A stretch of 12,437 nt of DNA from Deinococcus sp. (lineage in GTDB: Bacteria > Deinococcota > Deinococci > Deinococcales > Deinococcaceae). The stretch covers positions 1 to 12,437 of the forward strand of contig JAQBPF010000185.1 of the NCBI GenBank assembly GCA_028287665.1, read 5' to 3'. A program made the translations under genes and the position numbers. How positions within the stretch are numbered: the first letter of the stretch is position 1; each line of letters starts with the position of its first letter. The notes beneath the pieces were generated by a model. The model was not told the origin of the DNA. It saw only the letters and a program-made list of their open reading frames with translations, and searched no databases. Shown here piece after piece: positions 1-6,533 of this stretch.

Positions 1-809
1 GCATGATGGTCGGAGAAATCTACCTGCCGATAGACCGCCTGCTGCCGTATTCCGGCACGCCTGACGCGCAGATGGTGCATCTGCCCTTCAATTTTCACCT
101 TATTTTGCTGCCCTGGACGGCGAATGAGGTGCGAGCCTTTGCCGACAGCTACGACGCGGCCAGCACCCTTGCAGGCGCTTGGCCCAACTGGGTACTGGGC
201 AACCACGATCAGCACCGCTTCAAGTCTCGGGTGGGAGCAGCGCAGTACCGCGTAGCCCAGACCCTGCTGCTGACCCTGCGCGGCACGCCCACCGTGTATT
301 ACGGCGATGAACTGGGCATGGAAAACGTGGCGATTCCCCCCCATCTGATGGTCGACCCGGCGGGCCTGCAACAACCCGACGTGCCCAGTGCCAGCCGCGA
401 CCCCGAGCGCACGCCCATGCAGTGGGGAACAGGCCCGAACGCCGGATTTGCTCCCGCAGACGTGACTCCCTGGCTGCCGCTTGCCCCCGATGCCGAGACC
501 GTGAATGTGCAGGCCCAGCAAGACGACCCACACAGCGACCTGAACTACTTCCGCGCCCTGACCCAGTTGCGCCAGGATTATCCAGTCCTGCTGGGCGGCG
601 ACTACCGCAGCCTGGACACTGCACACAGCGATGTATTTGCCTTTGAGCGCACAGAGGGCAACCAACGCCTCACGGTGCTGCTGAACTTTGGTGCAGAAAT
701 GCGGGAAGTGGCCGGACTGGGCGGCCAGACCCTGTTGAGCAGTTTCAACGACCGGCCGGACAGTCCTGCCCCCCTACGCCCCAATGAAGCGCGAATCATC
801 CTGAATTGA
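1..809 (+). CDS. GH13 alpha-glucosidase-type glycoside hydrolase, C-terminal part (5' end outside window)
   Basis: Cytoplasmic alpha-glucan or alpha-glucoside hydrolase of family GH13; it probably cleaves terminal alpha-1,4 or alpha-1,6 glucose from maltose-type sugars. Frame begins at base 3 with residues MMVGEIYLP, the GH13 region around the catalytic acid/base Glu (residue 5 here). LGNHDQHRF (about 65-73) holds the conserved NHD of GH13 region IV with the transition-state-stabilising Asp69. GTPTVYYGDELGM (about 94-106) and RDPERTPMQW (about 132-141) are typical of the alpha-glucosidase, oligo-1,6-glucosidase and trehalose synthase subgroup. The last 80 or so residues fit the C-terminal beta domain. 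The nucleophile Asp region and the N-terminal half of the barrel must lie upstream, so neither start nor promoter can be seen. The frame ends at TGA 807-809, converging on the kinase gene. GH13 membership is secure; the substrate is inferred, and trehalose synthase is a less likely alternative. Confidence 0.9.
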   Translation, partial: MMVGEIYLPIDRLLPYSGTPDAQMVHLPFNFHLILLPWTANEVRAFADSYDAASTLAGAWPNWVLGNHDQHRFKSRVGAAQYRVAQTLLLTLRGTPTVYYGDELGMENVAIPPHLMVDPAGLQQPDVPSASRDPERTPMQWGTGPNAGFAPADVTPWLPLAPDAETVNVQAQQDDPHSDLNYFRALTQLRQDYPVLLGGDYRSLDTAHSDVFAFERTEGNQRLTVLLNFGAEMREVAGLGGQTLLSSFNDRPDSPAPLRPNEARIILN

Positions 810-956
810 GCTTGAATTTCGGAGGAGGAAGACCGGTCGTCTGGGCTTGTCTTCCTGTCTATCGCCTCTAGCCATAAGCCGCGGAACAGAGCCTCGCCGT
901 AGACCTTCGCTACCCCCTTGGACCAAGCGACCCAAAACTCGGCCTTCCCAACGCCG
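810..956. other. Convergent spacer with 8-bp inverted repeat; possible terminator or small repeat
   Basis: This 147-bp stretch lies between the ends of the GH13 and kinase genes. AGGAAGAC at 826-833 pairs perfectly with GTCTTCCT at 849-856 across a 15-nt loop, so it can fold on either strand, but no run of T follows on either side. A second small palindrome, CTTGG-A-CCAAG, lies at 917-927. A bidirectional terminator is the simplest reading; a copy of a dispersed small repeat is also possible. No convincing gene is present: the open minus-strand frame across it is only a shadow that continues into the GH13 gene. Confidence 0.4.
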
Positions 957-1709
957 CTAGTAGGGCAACCCAGCCAACGCCAGCAATTCTGCTCTGGCCC
1001 ACAGCGCATTGTTGGGCCGAACCGCAGGATCACGCCGGGTCAGGATGATGTGCAGATGGGATAAGGGATCATCGCTGTGGGGCGGCGTTTCGCCCGACTC
1101 CAGCACAGAGCCGTGCAGGCCCCAGCCCAGCAATACACCCACGCCGTACAGGTCGCTTTCTGGCCCCAGCGGGTCTCCCCGGTACGCTTCCGGGCTCTGA
1201 AAAGCGGCTGTGCCCATGCGCGTGGGGGCGCTCAGAATCTCGTGCAGTGGCCCCGACAGATCAAAATCCACCAGTTTGGCACTGCCGTCCAGCTCGGCCA
1301 CAATATTTTCGGGCTTGATGTCGCGGTGCACCAGACCACGGGCATGCAGATACGCCAGCGCGTCCAGCAGATGCACCAGCGTCAGCAAAAAGGCCCGGCG
1401 TTCTTCGGTCAGGGCGGGACGGGCGGCGTAGCGGTCAAACAGGGTTTCGCCCCGTGCCAATGTCACCACCAGCGCGGGCTGCTCCATGACCGTGGTGCGC
1501 TCCAGGGCCCGGACCAGTCGGGGGTGGTCGAGCGTGGCGGCATTCTCATATTCCCGGTCAGCAAAGGCCGACAGGTGCAGCGGGAAAATCTTGACGGCAC
1601 AGGGCGTGCCCTCGCGCGAGACCGCAAAATACACGACGCTATGCGAGCCGCGCCCGACGGGCCGAATAAGCCGTACCCCATCACCCACAATTTGACCCGC
1701 CAAAGGCAT
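957..1709 (-). CDS. Small soluble Hanks-type serine/threonine protein kinase
   Basis: Predicted cytosolic protein kinase of 250 residues that is almost only the catalytic domain, with no membrane segment, PASTA or other sensor domain. Visible motifs: glycine-rich loop GRGSHSVVY (19-27), ATP-anchoring Lys40 in CAVKIF, a helix C Glu near 53-55, catalytic loop HRDIKPEN (128-135) with Asp130, metal-binding DFD (148-150) where DFG is usual, SPEA (172-175) as the APE element, the helix F Asp186, and the Arg231 of the C lobe. The C lobe is short. I chose ATG 1709-1707 because TAGCGT (1722-1717) stands exactly 7 nt before it; a GTG 42 bases upstream (1751) would add 14 residues but has neither ribosome binding site nor promoter. 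Divergent from the patatin gene with 139 bp between the two starts. Substrate unknown. A kinase is near certain from the motifs; full activity is likely but the DFD change merits testing. Confidence 0.93.
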   Translation of the reverse strand: MPLAGQIVGDGVRLIRPVGRGSHSVVYFAVSREGTPCAVKIFPLHLSAFADREYENAATLDHPRLVRALERTTVMEQPALVVTLARGETLFDRYAARPALTEERRAFLLTLVHLLDALAYLHARGLVHRDIKPENIVAELDGSAKLVDFDLSGPLHEILSAPTRMGTAAFQSPEAYRGDPLGPESDLYGVGVLLGWGLHGSVLESGETPPHSDDPLSHLHIILTRRDPAVRPNNALWARAELLALAGLPY

Positions 1710-1716
1710 CGTCTTC

Positions 1717-1722
1717 ACGCTA
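1717..1722 (-). promoter_or_regulatory. -10 element TAGCGT for leaderless kinase mRNA
   Basis: On the minus strand TAGCGT is followed by 7 nt (GAAGACG) and then the ATG at 1709. This matches the TANNNT-N7-ATG layout of leaderless Deinococcus genes and decides the kinase start. No clear -35 box is visible. Confidence 0.6.
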
Positions 1723-1834
1723 GCGCAGGAATGGCCTTCAGGGGTAGCCACCCCAACCAGATGAAGGACCGGATTGGTCGGCGGCCAGCGTCCGGAACCG
1801 GGCTGCTCCAGTCTCAGAGCTGGCCTCTGACCCG

Positions 1835-1840
1835 TAGAAT
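1835..1840 (+). promoter_or_regulatory. -10 element TAGAAT for patatin gene
   Basis: TAGAAT lies 8 nt before the ATG at 1849 and there is no Shine-Dalgarno sequence between them, so the mRNA probably starts at or within a few bases of the start codon. No convincing -35 box is seen. Confidence 0.6.
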
Positions 1841-1848
1841 CGCCCCAT

Positions 1849-2661
1849 ATGACGGGCTACGGATTGGTGCTGGGCGGCGGCGGGGCGCGGGGACTGGCGC
1901 ACATCGGCGTGTGGCGGGTCTTGGAAGAAGCGGGTCTGCGGCCCACCGTGTTGGCCGGAACCAGCATGGGCGGATTGGTCGGCGCGTTTATTGCTGCAGG
2001 CTATTCGGGCGCGGAACTGGAGAAAATTTCGGCGTCGGTCTCCTGGCGGCGCTTGGTGGATTGGCGGCCCGGCACCGGCCTGATCCGGGTCTCTGCTTTC
2101 GAATCGTGGCTCTCGCATCATCTGCCCACCACCTTTGAAGAGCTGCCGCTTCCCCTGGCGCTCACCGCCACCGACGTCCTCACGGGCCGGGGCGTTTACC
2201 TTTCACGCGGCAATCTGATGACGGCGCTGCGGGCCACCACGGCCTATCCGGGCGCACTGGACCCCGTTCCCCTGGGCGACATGCTGCTCTCAGACGGCGG
2301 CGTACTGAATCAGGTGCCGGTCGACGCGGCGCTGTTTCTGGGCGTGCGTCAGGTGGTGGCGGTCGATGTGACGGCGGCCAGTCCGCTGGAACTGCACGAA
2401 CGGCGCGTGCTGCTGTGGCGGCGTGAGGCCCATCTGGGGCCGGTGCAGGCACTCCGGCGGGCCGTAGAGATCATGCAGGCACAACTGACCGACGCCCGCC
2501 TCAGCCTGTACCGCCCCGATATTTTGCTGCGCCCGCAGTTGGGAGACGTGGACCTGCAGAACTTCAACCGCTCGGTACAGGCCATCGAGGCAGGCCGCAG
2601 CGCAGCACTGGCCGAGTTGCCGCGCATCCAGACGCTGCTGGGGGCCACGCCCGGTGCCTGA
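1849..2661 (+). CDS. Patatin-like phospholipase (RssA/NTE-type serine esterase)
   Basis: Predicted lipid acyl hydrolase of 270 residues using the patatin Ser-Asp dyad. The N-terminus [11 protein letters not shown] (5-15) contains the glycine-rich oxyanion hole. GTSMG (37-41) is the nucleophile elbow with Ser39. DGG (149-151) supplies the catalytic Asp149. The Lys/Arg-poor start has no signal peptide and no membrane segment, so the protein is likely cytosolic or peripherally membrane-bound. The length is typical of stand-alone bacterial RssA-like patatins of about 250-300 residues. The ATG is preceded by a TAGAAT -10 box at 8 nt. Divergent from the Ser/Thr kinase gene and followed after 88 bp by signal peptidase I, which has its own -10 box. 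The physiological substrate (phospholipid, lysophospholipid or other ester) cannot be read from sequence. Confidence 0.93.
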   Translation: MTGYGLVLGGGGARGLAHIGVWRVLEEAGLRPTVLAGTSMGGLVGAFIAAGYSGAELEKISASVSWRRLVDWRPGTGLIRVSAFESWLSHHLPTTFEELPLPLALTATDVLTGRGVYLSRGNLMTALRATTAYPGALDPVPLGDMLLSDGGVLNQVPVDAALFLGVRQVVAVDVTAASPLELHERRVLLWRREAHLGPVQALRRAVEIMQAQLTDARLSLYRPDILLRPQLGDVDLQNFNRSVQAIEAGRSAALAELPRIQTLLGATPGA

Positions 2662-2734
2662 GCCTCTGCGCCCGACACCCCCAACGCCTGAAGTACAGCT
2701 CTGCTGAGGTGGGCGTTCCTCACGCTCTATCCGC

Positions 2735-2740
2735 TATCCT
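2735..2740 (+). promoter_or_regulatory. -10 element TATCCT for lepB
   Basis: TATCCT is 9 nt upstream of the ATG at 2750. No Shine-Dalgarno sequence fits between, so the transcript is expected to be leaderless or to have a leader of only a few bases. Confidence 0.5.
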
Positions 2741-2749
2741 GCGCGTTGC

Positions 2750-3520
2750 ATGACCAGATTGCTCAAGTCCGCCCCCGGCCCCCTTCAAAAACTGTGGAAG
2801 GAACTGCTGGAACCCATCGTCTTCGCGGTGGTCATTACGCAGTTTGTCGCCACACTGGTGGGTGTGGACGGCGTCAGCATGATGCCCAACCTCCGCAACC
2901 GCGAGCGCGTATTCGTGCCCAAATACGAAACGTGGCTGCACAAGGCCGGTGTCGGCGAATTTAAACGCGGCGACATCCTGATTTTTAAGCCGCCCCGCGA
3001 GGCCGCCGACAAGATTTCTAACCTGAAAAAGAGTGCGCCGCTGAACCTGTGGACCTACCGCCCCTTTCTGATCAAGCGTCTGATCGGCCTGCCCGGCGAC
3101 AAGATCAGCATTCAAGGCGGCGAAGTGACCCTCAACGGCACCAAACTGGATTCCAGCTGGACCACCGACTACTGGCGTCAACAGGGCTGCTGGGACACCC
3201 AGAGTGACCTGGCCAATCTGGCTGCCTCCAGCCGCAACAGCGTCCTGACCGACCAACCGGAAATTACCGTTCCTGCTGGGCAGTATTTCGTGATGGGCGA
3301 CAACCGAACCCCCAACGGCAGCGAAGATTCGCGTCTGTTTGGCCCGGTCCTGAAGCGCGATGTGGCTGGACGCGCCGCCGCAGTGATCTGGCCCATCATG
3401 CGAAAAACCCAGATCAAATATGACTGCGCCGCCGACAACGTGGCCGAACTGAGCGGAGAAAACGTGCTGAATTGGCGCGTGCTGACCCGCCCGGAAGGCT
3501 TCGACACCTTTAATAAATAA
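2750..3520 (+). CDS. lepB: Signal peptidase I
   Basis: Membrane-anchored serine protease of 256 residues that removes signal peptides from secreted preproteins on the outer face of the cytoplasmic membrane. A single hydrophobic anchor spans about residues 22-40. Box B GVSMMPN (41-47) gives nucleophile Ser43. The general base is Lys109 in [12 protein letters not shown]. Box E is [10 protein letters not shown] with GDNR at 183-186, followed by SEDSR (191-195) and GPV. The asparagine after MMP replaces the more usual threonine. Two cysteines (147 and 226) lie in the exported domain and could form a disulfide. An extended segment with acidic and tryptophan residues (about 130-170) enlarges the region between the Lys motif and box E, as in many Gram-negative LepB proteins. 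ATG chosen from the TATCCT box 9 nt upstream. Ends 8 nt before a strong hairpin. Confidence 0.96.
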   Translation: MTRLLKSAPGPLQKLWKELLEPIVFAVVITQFVATLVGVDGVSMMPNLRNRERVFVPKYETWLHKAGVGEFKRGDILIFKPPREAADKISNLKKSAPLNLWTYRPFLIKRLIGLPGDKISIQGGEVTLNGTKLDSSWTTDYWRQQGCWDTQSDLANLAASSRNSVLTDQPEITVPAGQYFVMGDNRTPNGSEDSRLFGPVLKRDVAGRAAAVIWPIMRKTQIKYDCAADNVAELSGENVLNWRVLTRPEGFDTFNK

Positions 3521-3527
3521 CCCCGTT

Positions 3528-3573
3528 CAGCAGCAAAGGGAGTCGTCAATCTGACAGGCTCCCTTTGCTGCTG
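3528..3573. terminator. Strong hairpin between convergent lepB and DUF503 genes
   Basis: CAGCAGCAAAGGGAG (3528-3542) and CTCCCTTTGCTGCTG (3559-3573) are a perfect 15-bp inverted repeat. The 16-nt loop can fold further as GTCA (3545-3548) with TGAC (3552-3555). It starts 8 nt after the lepB stop and lies 42 nt beyond the DUF503 stop, so it can end both transcripts. No T-run follows on either strand, so the release mechanism may differ from a textbook intrinsic terminator. Confidence 0.8.
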
Positions 3574-3614
3574 TAATGTTGACATTCTAAAACTGGCCCG
3601 CCTGATCTCCCCTG

Positions 3615-3938
3615 CTACTCATCCTCGTCATCATCGTCCTCGCCCAGCACCGTAATGTCGGTGGTTTCCCAGGCGACCCGGTACTCACCTTCGCGGGCGA
3701 TGTAATCGGCGGCCATGCGGAGGGTTTCTTCGACCCACACGTAATCGTTGCTGAGGGTTGCCACACCGATGATTTCCCAGTCGTGGGCATCCAGACCGTC
3801 AAGGCGGGCCACCGTCAGCGGATACCGGGCCTTGAGACGTTCGACCACAGGCCGCACCAGCGCGCGCTTTTCTTTCAGATTGCTGACCCACGGCATCTCG
3901 ATCCGGATGGTCAGCACCCCCACGTAGCCCAGCGCCAC
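3615..3938 (-). CDS. DUF503 family protein (YlxP-like)
   Basis: Small soluble protein of 107 residues with the DUF503 pattern. It starts with the strand [22 protein letters not shown] (about residues 4-25), whose SLKEKR-like end is the family signature. [23 protein letters not shown] (about 43-65) fits the second conserved block. The tail EDDDDEDE is strongly acidic and probably disordered. DUF503 proteins are ferredoxin-like in fold and of unsettled function; in many bacteria the gene sits near ribosome-maturation genes, but not here. It starts with GTG at 3938, only 5 nt after the stop codon of the HMA-like gene, so translation is probably coupled and the two form a small operon. No independent promoter or ribosome binding site is obvious. 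Family call confident, biochemical role unknown. Confidence 0.88.
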   Translation of the reverse strand: MALGYVGVLTIRIEMPWVSNLKEKRALVRPVVERLKARYPLTVARLDGLDAHDWEIIGVATLSNDYVWVEETLRMAADYIAREGEYRVAWETTDITVLGEDDDDEDE

Positions 3939-3943
3939 CGCGT

Positions 3944-4159
3944 CTAGAGCATTCCGGCAAGGAACCCGTGGCCGCGCACTGCGCGAACAAGTTCCATCAC
4001 CGTGAGTTGAGAGGGATCGTAATGCACCTCAATTTGGCCGTCGTCGGGCGTGGCGCGGGACACGCCGGGCAGGGCCAGCAGCGCTCCCGCCACCTTATCG
4101 CCCGCTTCGCGGTTCATACCGCGCACACCGAGCAGCACGCGGGTTGCAGATTTGGTCAT
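3944..4159 (-). CDS. Heavy-metal-associated-like small protein lacking the CxxC metal site
   Basis: A 71-residue protein with the layout of a copper-chaperone HMA domain (beta-alpha-beta-beta-alpha-beta). The pattern is RVLLGVRGM (7-15), a helix ending in LPGVSRA (30-36), the strand QIEVHYDPS (42-50) and a second helix [14 protein letters not shown] (53-66). In HMA proteins the loop reads GMxCxxC; here it is GMNREAG (14-20), so both cysteines are replaced (Arg17, Gly20) and the protein has no cysteine at all. It therefore cannot bind Cu(I) in the usual way. I chose ATG 4159 because TATAAT (4172-4167) sits 7 nt before it; the ATG at 4168 would overlap that box. It lies 8 bp after the stop of the DUF1999 gene and is followed by DUF503, likely co-transcribed. 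Function unknown; protein-protein interaction or regulation is possible. Confidence 0.8.
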   Translation of the reverse strand: MTKSATRVLLGVRGMNREAGDKVAGALLALPGVSRATPDDGQIEVHYDPSQLTVMELVRAVRGHGFLAGML

Positions 4160-4166
4160 GCTCGAC

Positions 4167-4172
4167 ATTATA
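4167..4172 (-). promoter_or_regulatory. Consensus -10 TATAAT overlapping upstream stop codon
   Basis: A perfect TATAAT on the minus strand is followed by 7 nt (GTCGAGC) and the ATG at 4159. The TAA inside it (4170-4168) is also the stop codon of the upstream DUF1999 gene, so promoter and stop share bases. No -35 box is evident. Confidence 0.7.
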
Positions 4173-4686
4173 GAGACTCTGGACTGGCAGGCACGCCCAA
4201 TTCGGCCCCTCCCAACTTCTGGCCGGGAGCGGTTTCGGCCCGCGTGCCCAGATGCCGCACCGCGTAGCGCCCCAACACATGTGCGCCTTCGGCCAGAGCG
4301 GCAGCCTCCAGCGCAGGCGTGACCGCGAAGTGCACTTCATATACAGCCGTGTCGTAGGCACTTTTGACGGTGGCGTGCAGAAGGCCTTCGGCGGTGGCAG
4401 CGGGTGCAGTGGGGGCCAGCGCCACGGTGCGAACCAGCACAATCGGGCGGTCACCCTGCCACACGCTCTGGGCAAAAATAAAGCCGTGCAACACGCCTTC
4501 TTCTTCGGCCACAAAGGAATGCTCGCTGCGTTCGTAGAATTTCAGGGCAGGCAGCGTCGTAGAAATCCGGCCTTCGCGCTCGCGGGCCTGCAAGGGACCA
4601 AACGCCGGGTCGGCGTGCTGCAAGGCGGCAAGATCCAGCGCGTGTAGCGCGTCGTAATCGTGTTCGGTAAAGACTCGGTAACGCAT
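4168..4686 (-). CDS. DUF1999 family, GNAT-like acetyltransferase fold protein
   Basis: A 172-residue protein resembling the DUF1999 family, which is largely restricted to Deinococcus and Thermus and adopts a GNAT (GCN5-related N-acetyltransferase) fold. The N-terminus [22 protein letters not shown] (1-22) fits the first strand and helix of a GNAT domain. [18 protein letters not shown] (about 56-73) fits the central strands, and IVLVRTVAL (about 82-90) the beta4 strand. The classical acetyl-CoA loop RxxGxG/A is not clear, so catalysis is uncertain. ATG 4686 was preferred to the longer frame (ATG 4716) because TACGCT (4699-4694) precedes it by 7 nt and family members start with this MRYR-like sequence. 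Divergent from the nucleotidyltransferase gene (65 bp). Its stop codon overlaps the promoter of the next gene. The family call rests on memory of the pattern, not a search. Confidence 0.75.
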   Translation of the reverse strand: MRYRVFTEHDYDALHALDLAALQHADPAFGPLQAREREGRISTTLPALKFYERSEHSFVAEEEGVLHGFIFAQSVWQGDRPIVLVRTVALAPTAPAATAEGLLHATVKSAYDTAVYEVHFAVTPALEAAALAEGAHVLGRYAVRHLGTRAETAPGQKLGGAELGVPASPESL

Positions 4687-4693
4687 AACAGGA

Positions 4694-4699
4694 AGCGTA
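4694..4699 (-). promoter_or_regulatory. -10 element TACGCT (TGn-extended) for DUF1999 gene
   Basis: Minus-strand TACGCT is preceded by TGA, giving an extended -10 (TGn). It is followed by 7 nt and the ATG at 4686. This supports a leaderless mRNA and the shorter protein. Confidence 0.55.
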
Positions 4700-4735
4700 T
4701 CAAAGGACGGCAGCACAACTGGGGCGGCACAGCCT

Positions 4736-4741
4736 TAGGAT
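4736..4741 (+). promoter_or_regulatory. TAGGAT: possible -10 or weak ribosome binding site
   Basis: TAGGAT lies 10 nt before ATG 4752 and overlaps the in-frame ATG at 4740. It could be the -10 box of a near-leaderless mRNA or, read as AGGA, a weak ribosome binding site. Either reading favours the start at 4752. Confidence 0.35.
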
Positions 4742-4751
4742 GAACAAACCC

Positions 4752-5534
4752 ATGTGGCCGCCGTCCGTCACCGCCCTCCTTGATCACCTGCTGGCCGAAC
4801 AACAGGCCATTCTGGGGCCGAATCTGGTGGGCCTCTATCTGCGCGGCTCCCTGGCTCTGGGGGACTTTGATCCCGCCAGCAGCGATCTAGACGCTCTGTG
4901 CATCACAGATCAGCCCATCAGCGGCCCACAATATGCTGAACTGGCCGCGCTGCATGCCCGTCTATTCGCCTCCGGGCAACCGTATAGCCGGGAACTGGAA
5001 GTGGCTTACCTGCCCCGCATCTCTGCCGAACGCTGGAGGTCAGGGGAACGGCATCCCACGCTCTCACGGGGCGGCGGGGTGCTGGACTGGCAGGCCCACC
5101 ATGAAAACTGGGTGCTGGAACGCTGGGCCGTGTTGCACGGTCAGAGCCGGTGGTTTGGCCCCCAGCCGCAGACCCTCATTTTCCCCGTATCCGACGCACA
5201 GGTTCGCCGCGCCGTGCTGCGCCGCCTCCAGGATTGGCGGGCCTTTGCCCTCACGCCCCACGGTCCTGGCTGGGGGCACCGGGGCCACGCCGTGTACGCC
5301 GCCGAGACCCTGTGCCGTGTGGCCCACACCCTCAGCACCGGCCAACTGAGCAGTAAACCCGCCGCCGTGTGCTGGGCAGCAGCGACTTTCCCAGAGCCCT
5401 GGCACACGCTGATCACCAGCCTGGAACAGTGGAGAACCGACCCGGCCATTGACGGTGAACTGAACAGGCGGGTCCAGGAGTTGGTGCTGTGGGTGGCACA
5501 GCAGGCCGACAACCCGTCACCGTTCGCGACCTGA
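4752..5534 (+). CDS. ANT-like nucleotidyltransferase with DUF4111-type C-terminal domain
   Basis: Predicted nucleotidyltransferase of 260 residues related to aminoglycoside 3''/9-adenylyltransferases (AadA/Spw type). The polymerase-beta-like core shows GSLALGDFDPASSDLD (32-47), the GS-x10-DxD motif whose Asp45 and Asp47 bind metal. RELEVAYLP (80-88) places Glu83 where AadA has its catalytic base. The all-helical C-terminal half, with HRGHAVYAAETLCRVAHTL (about 176-194) and SKPAAVCWA (201-209), fits DUF4111. These features allow adenylylation of streptomycin or spectinomycin, but chromosomal relatives often have unknown substrates, so resistance is only a possibility. ATG 4752 was chosen over ATG 4740, which overlaps the TAGGAT element. 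Base composition matches its neighbours, giving no sign of recent transfer. Convergent with ribokinase, 45 bp apart. Confidence 0.85.
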   Translation: MWPPSVTALLDHLLAEQQAILGPNLVGLYLRGSLALGDFDPASSDLDALCITDQPISGPQYAELAALHARLFASGQPYSRELEVAYLPRISAERWRSGERHPTLSRGGGVLDWQAHHENWVLERWAVLHGQSRWFGPQPQTLIFPVSDAQVRRAVLRRLQDWRAFALTPHGPGWGHRGHAVYAAETLCRVAHTLSTGQLSSKPAAVCWAAATFPEPWHTLITSLEQWRTDPAIDGELNRRVQELVLWVAQQADNPSPFAT

Positions 5535-5579
5535 GACAACACACTCAGGGCACGACTCCGAAACACTTTTGCTGGATCT

Positions 5580-6485
5580 TCAGCGCAGAGGTTGCGCCGC
5601 CACGACTTCCGCCCAGGTGGGCATGGCGTCCTGTGCGCCGGGGCGGGTACAGGCCAGACCCGCTGCCAACCCCGCCCAGTGCAGCGCAGCGGGCAGGGCA
5701 TCTCCCTCGGCCAACCGCGCCGCCAGCACGCCGCAAAACGTGTCGCCTGCTCCGGTGGTATCGACAACCTGGACCCGGTGGGCTGCAAGACGGTAGGTGG
5801 CCTCGGCAGTGACGGTCAGGCTGCCCTGCGCCCCCAGCGTCACTGTAACCGCCTGCGGGCCACGCTTCAGCAGCGACTGGGCCGCGAGTTCCAGCGCACT
5901 GGGCTCGACGCTCTGCCCCACCAGCGCCTCCAATTCGTGCTCGTTCACAATCAGGTGATGGGTATGGGCCAGCAGACCGGCATCGGTGGAACGGGAAGGA
6001 GCCGCATTCAGCACCACCCTCAGTCCGGCAGCATGGGCGCGGCGGGCAGCGTCCAGCGTCACCGCAGGCGTCAGCTCCTGCTGAAGCAGCAGATGGGTTA
6101 AACCGTGCCAGTCGGCGGGCAACTGCTGTGGGCCAAATCGGGCATTGGCACCGCTGGCAACCGTAATAGCATTCTCTCCGCCCGCCGCCACCGTAATCAG
6201 GGCCAGTCCGGTGGGGGCGTCCAGAGTGTGCAGCAGCGATAGATCCACGCCTGCACGGGTCAGACCCGACAGGGCAGGGCTGCGGAAGGGGTCAGAAGCC
6301 GCGCCCACTGCCCCACAGAGTTTGACCTGTGCGCCAGCCAATGCCGCTGCTACCGCCTGATTTGCCCCCTTGCCTCCCGGCGATACGTGGGCGTCACCGC
6401 CCAACACGGTCTCACCTGGGGCCGGAATACGGGCGGCCTGCACGGTCAGGTCAGCGTTCACACTGCCGATCACAAGGATGGTCAT
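5580..6485 (-). CDS. rbsK: Ribokinase (PfkB family)
   Basis: Phosphorylates D-ribose to ribose-5-phosphate with ATP in the cytosol, feeding the pentose phosphate pathway and nucleotide synthesis. The protein has 301 residues, close to the usual 300-310. Motifs: GSVNADL (7-13) for the sugar-binding N-terminus, GGKGANQAVAAA (37-48), the PfkB signature 1; NEHE (181-184) for Mg-ATP; and DTTGAGDTFCG (242-252), signature 2, with catalytic base Asp248 and the anion hole. All key residues are intact. No ribose transporter or rbsD is adjacent, so ribose more likely comes from nucleoside breakdown, in line with the deaminase gene 48 bp upstream on the same strand. The ATG has TAGCCT 6 nt upstream, which suggests its own leaderless transcript. 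Confidence 0.95.
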   Translation of the reverse strand: MTILVIGSVNADLTVQAARIPAPGETVLGGDAHVSPGGKGANQAVAAALAGAQVKLCGAVGAASDPFRSPALSGLTRAGVDLSLLHTLDAPTGLALITVAAGGENAITVASGANARFGPQQLPADWHGLTHLLLQQELTPAVTLDAARRAHAAGLRVVLNAAPSRSTDAGLLAHTHHLIVNEHELEALVGQSVEPSALELAAQSLLKRGPQAVTVTLGAQGSLTVTAEATYRLAAHRVQVVDTTGAGDTFCGVLAARLAEGDALPAALHWAGLAAGLACTRPGAQDAMPTWAEVVAAQPLR

Positions 6486-6491
6486 GGGCCA

Positions 6492-6497
6492 AGGCTA
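6492..6497 (-). promoter_or_regulatory. -10 element TAGCCT for rbsK
   Basis: Minus-strand TAGCCT stands 6 nt before the ribokinase ATG (6485), in the 48-bp gap after the deaminase stop. It could give rbsK a promoter of its own. The match is weaker than the others because only three bases are fixed. Confidence 0.4.
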
Positions 6498-6533
6498 GAG
6501 CATCTGGCAAACCAGTCCTGGCAGGCCCGCAGC

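Noticed and set aside
602..1033. 143-codon minus-strand frame across the 810-956 spacer
   Set aside because: It overlaps both flanking genes in other frames and has no start signal. The spacer is better described as non-coding.
1077..2138. 353-codon plus-strand frame over the kinase and patatin start
   Set aside because: It overlaps two genes with clear catalytic motifs and has itself no recognisable domain or start signal.
2683..2717. AACGCC/GGCGTT inverted repeat between patatin and lepB, considered as a terminator
   Set aside because: The stem is only 6 bp across a 23-nt loop with no T-run, so chance is a sufficient explanation in GC-rich DNA.
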